From NCBI GenBank assembly GCA_018969455.1, contig JAGWYI010000295.1:1-5715 (forward strand): a DNA stretch of 5,715 bases, given 5' to 3'. The DNA comes from Bacteroidota bacterium (GTDB taxonomy: Bacteria; Bacteroidota; Bacteroidia; Chitinophagales; Saprospiraceae). Below the pieces are notes generated by a model. That model ran no database searches and was not told the origin of the DNA. It saw nothing but the letters and a program-made list of their open reading frames with translations. Position numbers and translations under genes: made by a program. How positions within the stretch are numbered: the stretch's first letter is position 1; each line of letters opens with the position of its first letter. Of the stretch, positions 1 to 4,497 are shown piece after piece.

Positions 1-39
1 ATCCTGATATATCCACAAAATCCGGCGAATCCTGGTATA
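1..39 (+). repeat. Dispersed repeat copy A (right end only)
   Basis: These 39 bases match the last 39 bases of the full element at 1452-1556 with a single difference (position 9, A instead of T), and the end of the third copy at 4212-4250 with three differences. The segment carries four ATCC tetranucleotides at 1, 11, 20 and 29. The window begins inside the element, so about 66 bases of its left part should lie to the left. It ends 34 bases beyond the serpin stop codon, on the 3' side of that gene. No U-tract follows a stem here, so a role as transcription terminator is possible but not shown. Confidence 0.8.
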
Positions 40-73
40 ATAAGTATTAATGCAACACTCCGGTCTGCCTGGC

Positions 74-1282
74 TCAGGGCTTCGGGTCGGAAATATATCC
101 AAGAAACAGCAAGGTATTGGTCGGAATATGCCGTAGCGCCAGCACAAAAGGTGCGTTGAAGAAAAAGGTGGGAGGCGCCGAATTGATTCCAAATCCAATA
201 GAACTCACCGCTGCGCCTTCCGCGCCTTTTTCATCCACTTTCAAGATGAGTTTGTGTTTAAACTGACGAATGAAAATAGGGTTAGCAGCTGTCCCCATTT
301 TGCTGAAATCGGCATTAATATCGGAAAATGGAACATCCATTCCCAAATTTTTGAATATTTCCACCATGTCGTTGTCATACGTCAAGTCCATACGGGGTAT
401 CAACACCTGTGCCCGGCTATATACCATTTTATTAAACATGTTCGACCAGGTACTTGGGGTAATGTTCAAATGCCAATTGGGATCTTGGTTGCTTGAATTG
501 GACTGAATAAGATTTAAACTAAAAATGGAATCTTTAAATGGTATGTCTACCAGATTGAAGTTCTCGGTTTGAGAAAAGTTGAAAAGGCGGTCGGCCTGAA
601 AGTATTTTACCTGCTTGGTGCTGCCATCTGCCCGGGTGAAGGATTGGGTAAAACTGGCATTTGGATCAAATCCTGTGGCCCAATCTGATTTGAAATACAA
701 GGCATTAATCAAAAAGGCGACATCCTGATCGGTAATTTTGTTTAAAATTTGGTTTATTTTACCTTCCGTGCTGTTGTTCACCCATGAATTGATGGCATTT
801 AATGCTTGTTGGGAGTCGTTGAAGGACAAGGATGTGGTTTCTGCTTTGTAGGCAGCAGAGAGGGTTTCGGTAAACGTTGGCTTTACTGAAATTCGGCTTG
901 GGTCGTAAAAGTAGGCGTTTGCGCAGCGCAAATTTCCCGATTTGGTCAAAATTTGGGTCAAATCCTGGTTTAAAAGGTTTAAATCATCCACATCATCAGC
1001 CTGCCACTCGAGAAAATCTAACATGTTTTTTCTGGTAATCCCATTGGCACCATTCAGGGCCATTTGCAAGGCCGTTTGCAAACTGTAAGGGGAAACCACC
1101 ACATTCTCCCGGGGCTTATCCAACTGTGCCTGTCGGAATATTTTCCAACCAATAATTTGATTCATTTCAGCCAATTGGGCAACATCTCCGCTTGGGTTGT
1201 TTTGAATCACCTGCGTATCCTGGGGGGTGCAGGAAACCAACAGGCTCAAAAGGAAGACTGCATACATGCATTTTTTGCGCAT
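74..1282 (-). CDS. Serpin family protease inhibitor, predicted lipoprotein
   Basis: This is a 402-residue serpin. Family members trap serine or cysteine proteases by insertion of the cleaved reactive-centre loop. Residues 1-18 form a lipoprotein signal: basic start MRKK, hydrophobic stretch, lipobox LVSC with Cys18 as the likely lipidated residue, so the protein should sit on a membrane facing the periplasm or outside. Serpin landmarks in order are NVVVSPYSLQTAL (60-72) with NGANGIT after it, INSWVNNSTEGKI (164-176), INALYFKSDW (192-201), the hinge EKGAEGAAVSS (351-361) and the C-terminal block FNAPFVLALR (375-384) ending in FLGYISDP. The length is normal for a serpin with a signal peptide. 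By counting against alpha-1-antitrypsin, the scissile bond falls at Asn367-Ser368. The start at 1282 gives the best signal peptide; Met6 is a weaker alternative. No Shine-Dalgarno is visible. It is separated from the upstream SDR gene by 324 bases containing repeat copy B, so it is probably its own transcription unit. The target protease is unknown. Confidence 0.95.
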   Translation of the reverse strand: MRKKCMYAVFLLSLLVSCTPQDTQVIQNNPSGDVAQLAEMNQIIGWKIFRQAQLDKPRENVVVSPYSLQTALQMALNGANGITRKNMLDFLEWQADDVDDLNLLNQDLTQILTKSGNLRCANAYFYDPSRISVKPTFTETLSAAYKAETTSLSFNDSQQALNAINSWVNNSTEGKINQILNKITDQDVAFLINALYFKSDWATGFDPNASFTQSFTRADGSTKQVKYFQADRLFNFSQTENFNLVDIPFKDSIFSLNLIQSNSSNQDPNWHLNITPSTWSNMFNKMVYSRAQVLIPRMDLTYDNDMVEIFKNLGMDVPFSDINADFSKMGTAANPIFIRQFKHKLILKVDEKGAEGAAVSSIGFGINSAPPTFFFNAPFVLALRHIPTNTLLFLGYISDPKP

Positions 1283-1451
1283 AGATTTAGTTTTTAGGCG
1301 TGTATCTGTTTATCCTTTGGCGACTAAAGCTCAGAATGCACGCTCATGGTGAAATAATGGGCGCCGATCGGCAAAGACCAGGCCTTATTTCCCATCTAAC
1401 GCAAAATGATGCAAGCAGGTTGGTTACTTTGCAAGAAATGGATGCAGCTTG
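1283..1451. other. Intergenic region upstream of the serpin gene
   Basis: This is non-coding sequence between the serpin start and repeat copy B. The serpin promoter should be here or inside the repeat, but I cannot find a convincing Bacteroidota promoter (TTTG followed by TAnnTTTG) on the minus strand. The only local structure is a perfect 10-base palindrome, GCCGATCGGC, at 1363-1372. An open frame on the plus strand (1300-1482) runs into the repeat, has no family resemblance that I recognise and is not credible as a gene. Confidence 0.5.
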
Positions 1452-1556
1452 TATACCTTACACCGTCAGATTTTGTGCATAACGATTTTTATAAATTATT
1501 ATAAATCAGCGAAATACATCCTGATTTATCCACAAAATCCGGCGAATCCTGGTATA
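1452..1556 (+). repeat. Full copy B of a 105-base palindromic dispersed repeat
   Basis: This copy aligns without gaps to 4146-4250 with 14 differences: 12 in the left 66 bases and only 2 in the right 39. The ends form imperfect terminal inverted repeats. Bases 1452-1482 match the reverse complement of 1526-1556 at 22 of 31 positions, including the outer hexamer TATACC/GGTATA and the inner block GATTTTGTG/CACAAAATC. The centre is A/T-rich. A second stem overlaps the right arm: ATAAATCAG (1501-1509) pairs perfectly with CTGATTTAT (1521-1529) across 11 bases. There is no transposase or other coding sequence inside, so it resembles a MITE or REP-type element. The element sits 50 bases beyond the SDR stop and 169 bases upstream of the serpin start, and the outermost TA pairs could be a TA target duplication. 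Confidence 0.85.
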
Positions 1557-1606
1557 GTTTTGGCTATTGGAAAACGGTGTTTCGTCAATCAATAAGCAAC
1601 AGATTT

Positions 1607-2368
1607 CTATAAATTGATGCCGCCGCTGGCTTCAATGCGTTGCCCATTGATCCACTTGGCATCGGGACTGCACAAAAACGCTACAATTCCTCCAATATCC
1701 GTCGCATCACCCACTCGGCCCAAGGCTGTATTTCCTGCCATAAAGGCCTTTCCTTGCGGATTGTTCCGAATGGCCGCATTGTTAAAATCGGTTTCAATCG
1801 GTCCGGGCGCCAATACATTGACATTAATTCCACGAGATCCGATCTCCTTGGCCAAATACCGGGTAAAGGTTTCAATGGCCCCTTTCATGGATGCATAAAT
1901 GGAATATCCCGGCACACAAAAGCGGGTCGTACCAGTGGATATATTCACAATACTGCCTTCGTCGTTCATCAAAGCCAGTGCTTTTTGGGTAAAAAAGAAG
2001 ACCCCTTTAAAATGCACCTTCATAAATCGATCAAAGTCGGATTCGGTAGCCTGGAGAAATGGAATGGTTTGACCCATACCCGCATTGTTGACAAGACAAT
2101 CAAATTTATCCACACCCCATTTTTCCTGAAGAGAAATGGATAAATTATTAAAGAACATTTCATACGTATCCAATTGTTCCATATCAAGATGTAGGGAAAT
2201 TGCGCTTCCTCCGGTTTGTTCAATTTGCGATGCAACTGCCCCAGCTTCCGTTCTGCCGGTTTTGTAGGTTAGCACAATCCGGAAACCTTTTTCCGCCAAA
2301 CGCAAGGCCATGTCACGGCCTAAACCCCGGCTGCTGCCGGTAATTAATGCAATTTTTCTCGACTCCAT
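1607..2368 (-). CDS. SDR family NAD(P)-dependent oxidoreductase
   Basis: This is a 253-residue classical short-chain dehydrogenase/reductase with a Rossmann fold, predicted to be cytoplasmic. Landmarks are the dinucleotide-binding glycine motif TGSSRGLG (10-17), NNAG (94-97), the catalytic Ser144 in VNIST, Tyr158 and Lys162 in YASMK, and PGPIETDF (188-195) after the active site; the C-terminal block NGQRIEASGG is also typical. The length is standard. The conserved Asn of the N-S-Y-K tetrad, usually seen as VNLKG, reads VHFKG here (His119). Such enzymes reduce or oxidise carbonyl/alcohol groups, for example 3-oxoacyl-ACP or sugar and steroid substrates; the substrate cannot be told from sequence. 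It is the last gene of the minus-strand run, 78 bases after the DUF1801 stop, so it may be cotranscribed or have its own promoter. The ATG at 2368 puts the glycine motif at the normal distance from the N-terminus. Confidence 0.95.
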   Translation of the reverse strand: MESRKIALITGSSRGLGRDMALRLAEKGFRIVLTYKTGRTEAGAVASQIEQTGGSAISLHLDMEQLDTYEMFFNNLSISLQEKWGVDKFDCLVNNAGMGQTIPFLQATESDFDRFMKVHFKGVFFFTQKALALMNDEGSIVNISTGTTRFCVPGYSIYASMKGAIETFTRYLAKEIGSRGINVNVLAPGPIETDFNNAAIRNNPQGKAFMAGNTALGRVGDATDIGGIVAFLCSPDAKWINGQRIEASGGINL

Positions 2369-2446
2369 GTAGGGTTATCTGTTAAGATGAAAAATGTGTT
2401 TTTCGTTGTGATTCAAAGCGTTATATGCAAAACAACAGGGATGCAT

Positions 2447-2824
2447 TCATTTTTTGACTTTGTTGCCCGATTTTTTGGGCAGGTTTTCCCGGTTATACGC
2501 AGCCCCTGCTTCAACCAGGCTGGCGATTAATTCCAACGGAGGTTCTGTGTTGTAATCAAATTTTACCGCCGATTTTGTTCGTCCGAATTTACGCAGTGCA
2601 TTTTCAAAAGGGGCTAGATATTTGGGCGGCATGTAAATGGCATAATGATCTTTAAAACAAGCATACCAAATGAGGGATCCATTTAATTTAAAACCCGGCA
2701 TTTGATAGCTAAATACTTCCGTGGCATCGGGTGCGGTTGTTTTTATGATGGCACGGATGCTTTCCATATACTCCCGGTGCGGGTCGGTCAATTGGTCAAA
2801 GTATTGTTGAACAAGAGAATTCAT
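2447..2824 (-). CDS. DUF1801 domain-containing protein (YdhG-like)
   Basis: This 125-residue protein matches the pattern of the DUF1801 (YdhG_co) family, a small single-domain fold whose members include Bacillus subtilis YdhG/Fra, described as a frataxin-like iron chaperone. Visible family features are the N-terminal helix with YFDQLTDPHREYMESIRAII (8-27), the core FSYQMPGFKLNG (38-49), the aromatic strand WYACFKDHYAIYMPP (53-67), and the later KSAVKF followed by LELIASLV. The C-terminus is lysine-rich (KKSGNKVKK) and outside the domain. The length is typical. No membrane or export signal is present. Its ATG lies only 6 bases after the HD gene stop, indicating translational coupling. The function in this organism is unknown; an iron-related role would be inference from the one characterised relative. 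Confidence 0.9.
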   Translation of the reverse strand: MNSLVQQYFDQLTDPHREYMESIRAIIKTTAPDATEVFSYQMPGFKLNGSLIWYACFKDHYAIYMPPKYLAPFENALRKFGRTKSAVKFDYNTEPPLELIASLVEAGAAYNRENLPKKSGNKVKK

Positions 2825-2830
2825 CGCAAT

Positions 2831-3379
2831 TTAAATGTAATTTTTGTAAAGGCTGATTTTCAGTTCAAGACGACGGGCTAGCCAGCTGTTTCCAGAGCCA
2901 AGTTCGTTTAATATCCACAAGGATTCCTCCAAATAACCGGTCTTTTTTTCTGGCGTCCAAAAATGGGGAGGGATTTGAAGATTAGCGATTCGATCGGCCA
3001 GTTTAACTGCCCAAATTTCATGGGGTTGCTCCCGAATGCGCATCAGGCTGTCGGCCATCTTTTGGTGTTTATCCACAATTAAGGCATTTTTGCTGAGCGC
3101 AGCAACACCTGCTGCAATGCGGTGGCCAAATTGTGCTTCCAATTCCGATTCCTCTATATCGCTGTCTTCCAGTGTATCGTGCAGAATGGCGCAACAAAGG
3201 GATAAGGTGGGGTCCATACCCGGGCTGTGATGAAGTGCGCCAAGCGTTTCCAGTACAACAGCCCCAATGTGCTGGGTGTAGGGTAGTTCCAAACCAGGTT
3301 CTGCACTGCCATACATTTGCCTGTGGTGAAGTTTGCCTGCGAGTTGCCAGGCTGCGCTGATGATATCTGGATTATACAT
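2831..3379 (-). CDS. HD-domain protein, stand-alone (p)ppGpp hydrolase-like (MESH1/SpoT type)
   Basis: This 182-residue protein consists of a single HD phosphohydrolase domain of the RelA/SpoT/MESH1 type, without synthetase, TGS or ACT domains. The helix with the HD pair reads CAILHDTLED (63-72), followed by FGHRIAAGVAALSKN (84-98), a diagnostic stretch of this family. By family knowledge, metal ligands are expected at His37 (PYTQHIG), His67, Asp68 and Asp129 (VKLADRIANL), with Glu71-Asp72 as the catalytic ED pair; all are present. The likely reaction is removal of the 3'-diphosphate from (p)ppGpp or a related nucleotide, in the cytoplasm. MESH1 is also known to act on NADPH, so the substrate is open. 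The basic residues usually seen near the N-terminal substrate pocket are less evident (HHRQMYGSAEPG). The gene lies 18 bases after the GNAT stop and 6 bases before DUF1801. Confidence 0.9.
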   Translation of the reverse strand: MYNPDIISAAWQLAGKLHHRQMYGSAEPGLELPYTQHIGAVVLETLGALHHSPGMDPTLSLCCAILHDTLEDSDIEESELEAQFGHRIAAGVAALSKNALIVDKHQKMADSLMRIREQPHEIWAVKLADRIANLQIPPHFWTPEKKTGYLEESLWILNELGSGNSWLARRLELKISLYKNYI

Positions 3380-3397
3380 AAAGTGTAAAATGTATAT

Positions 3398-3925
3398 TTA
3401 GAAATCGTTAAACTGATGTTTGAACCATATTTGAGGCCGATACTCATATAGATATTCCCCATCGGCCACAAATCCCAATTTTTGTAAAACTGCAATGGAG
3501 GCCTTGTTCTTCGAATCGGCGGAAGCAAAAAGCCGATTGGTACGCAAGGTGTCGAAGGCGTATTGTACCCACACTTTTCCTGCCTCGGTTGCATAGCCTT
3601 TACCCCAAAAATCGGGGATAAACCGGTAACCCAGGTCGTAAAAAAGAATATGCCCGTTAGTATGGGTGTTTACCAGCTTTAATCCGCTCCAGCCCGCAAA
3701 TCGACCCGATTCCTGTTCTATCACGGCCCAACGTCCGATTCGATTTTCCCGATATTGTTTCTGTAAATGTAAAATTATTGCTTCTGATTGTTCCTGTTTC
3801 GTTACCACATGCCCACCTAAATAAGCATGTACTGCCGGATTGGAATCCAATTCATAAAAGCCATCTGCATCGGTCATCTCAACCGGGCGCAACAACAAAC
3901 GTTGGGTATATATGGGCGTATGCAT
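3398..3925 (-). CDS. GNAT family N-acetyltransferase (RimJ/RimL-type)
   Basis: This is a 175-residue acetyltransferase that transfers acetyl from acetyl-CoA to an amine. The N-terminus TQRLLLRPVEMTDADGFYEL (7-26) is typical of the RimJ/RimL branch. The acetyl-CoA pyrophosphate-binding loop is WGKGYATEA (107-115), preceded by LGYRFIPDF, and the C-terminal motif NKASIAVLQKLGF (140-152) is the usual N-x-x-S-x-x-x-L-x-K-x-G-F signature. The length is normal, with no export signal. The acceptor may be a protein N-terminus, an amino sugar or a small molecule; sequence alone does not decide. It is the first gene of the leftward run, so its promoter should be in the divergent region 3926-4497. The ATG at 3925 is just before the conserved RLLLRP block; no Shine-Dalgarno is visible. 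Confidence 0.94.
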   Translation of the reverse strand: MHTPIYTQRLLLRPVEMTDADGFYELDSNPAVHAYLGGHVVTKQEQSEAIILHLQKQYRENRIGRWAVIEQESGRFAGWSGLKLVNTHTNGHILFYDLGYRFIPDFWGKGYATEAGKVWVQYAFDTLRTNRLFASADSKNKASIAVLQKLGFVADGEYLYEYRPQIWFKHQFNDF

Positions 3926-4145
3926 GAAAACTGGATCTTTTTATGTGCTTCGAAGCGGTTCTTTTGAGTAGGGGAATTTCTATTTAAGTTGTTGAATTTC
4001 AATACGTAATGTGAAAATGCGCCTTTGCCGCATGTATCCTGCACCCAGGCCAAAACGCCTCATTTATGTTTTTGCTGCACACGGATCAAAGTGTCCTGCA
4101 CAAAAGTGCGCAGAATAAAATGAATTCTCGCCAAGGGTGGACAGA
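3926..4145. other. Intergenic region upstream of the GNAT operon
   Basis: This region lies between the GNAT start and repeat copy C and should contain the leftward promoter of the four-gene run. I see no minus-strand match to the TAnnTTTG box. A small hairpin, GCAC-AAAA-GTGC, is at 4098-4109. Short words shared with the region left of copy B (GTGAAA, CCAGGCC, then an A/T-rich segment) hint that the repeat may once have extended further left, but the similarity is too weak to call. Confidence 0.45.
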
Positions 4146-4250
4146 TATACTTTATGCCGCCAGATCTTGTGCACAACGATCTTTATAAATGTTTATAAAT
4201 CATCGTAATCCATCCTGATTTATCCACAAAATCCGGCGAATTCTGGTAAA
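4146..4250 (+). repeat. Full copy C of the 105-base palindromic dispersed repeat
   Basis: This copy is gaplessly alignable with 1452-1556 (91 of 105 identical). The left arm 4146-4176 matches the reverse complement of the right arm 4220-4250 at 20 of 31 positions, with CGCC and TTGTG blocks on both sides. The left arm contains a perfect palindrome TTGTGCACAA (4167-4176). The centre has TTTATAAAT twice, at 4182-4190 and 4192-4200. The alternative internal stem is ATAAATCA (4195-4202) with TGATTTAT (4216-4223). Of the differences to copy B in the left part, most are C/T or A/G transitions, as expected for ageing neutral copies. Unlike A and B, this copy has no intact gene ending just to its right. 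Confidence 0.85.
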
Positions 4251-4497
4251 GAACGCTTGTTGGGTTAAAATTACCGTTCTTTTTCAGCCAGAACCAATCT
4301 TTCTTCGGCGCGAGTGTTTTTGATGCAGGTAGCTTAGAAACGGTTTAAAGCATTTTCTGAGGTATTGATTTTTTATTGGCTCTCAATTGATGTCCAAATA
4401 AAGGCAGAATATCGGGGGAATCGGTTTATTTTTGACTGAATAATGCGCGCGTTCTGCAATTATTTTTCAACTTTATCGTCAAACCTAAATCCGATTC
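4251..4497. other. Intergenic leader of the beta-helix gene, with a possible minus-strand gene remnant
   Basis: This sequence lies between repeat copy C and the beta-helix start and has no intact gene. On the minus strand, 4271-4333 reads as a 20-codon open tail ending NTRAEERLVLAEKER and a TAA at 4271-4273, with an in-frame stop just upstream at 4334-4336. Its charged C-terminus-like composition and its position 20 bases from the repeat mirror how the serpin and SDR genes end next to copies A and B, so it could be the last piece of a decayed gene. A short open stretch like this also occurs by chance. Confidence 0.3.
4427..4434 (+). promoter_or_regulatory. Candidate Bacteroidota -7 promoter box for the beta-helix gene
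   Basis: TATTTTTG is an exact match to the Bacteroidota -7 consensus TAnnTTTG and lies 63 bases before the ATG, a plausible leader length. No TTTG is found at the expected -33 distance of about 19-21 bases upstream, so half of the promoter is missing and the call is tentative. Confidence 0.3.

Noticed and set aside
1363..1372. GCCGATCGGC palindrome as an operator
   Set aside because: It is a single short palindrome without a second copy or a nearby regulator gene; such words occur by chance.
1300..1482. Plus-strand open frame of 60 codons between the serpin and the SDR gene
   Set aside because: It runs into the left arm of repeat copy B, has no recognisable domain, no signal of translation initiation, and lies in a region otherwise expected to carry the serpin promoter.
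1640..2143. Plus-strand open frame of 167 codons opposite the SDR gene
   Set aside because: It is a shadow of the SDR gene, whose own frame has complete family motifs; the antisense protein resembles nothing.
3154..3594. Minus-strand open frame of 146 codons overlapping the GNAT and HD genes
   Set aside because: It spans the junction of two genes with clear family motifs in another frame; the composition looks like an out-of-frame translation.
3398..3925. GNAT gene as a TacT-like toxin of a toxin-antitoxin pair
   Set aside because: The protein has RimJ/RimL-type features and no upstream ribbon-helix-helix antitoxin gene; its downstream neighbour is an HD hydrolase.
4146..4250. Repeat as an integron attC site
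   Set aside because: I could not find the paired RYYYAAC/GTTRRRY core sites expected at the ends, and no integrase gene is in the window.
1..4250. Repeats as a CRISPR array
   Set aside because: Copies are 105 bases long, separated by 1.5-2.7 kb that contain genes, and no cas gene is visible.
4212..4250. Minus-strand reading of the repeat as a peptide (YQNSPDFVDKSG)
   Set aside because: The open stretch has no start codon and differs in frame relation at each copy; the conservation is better explained at the DNA level.
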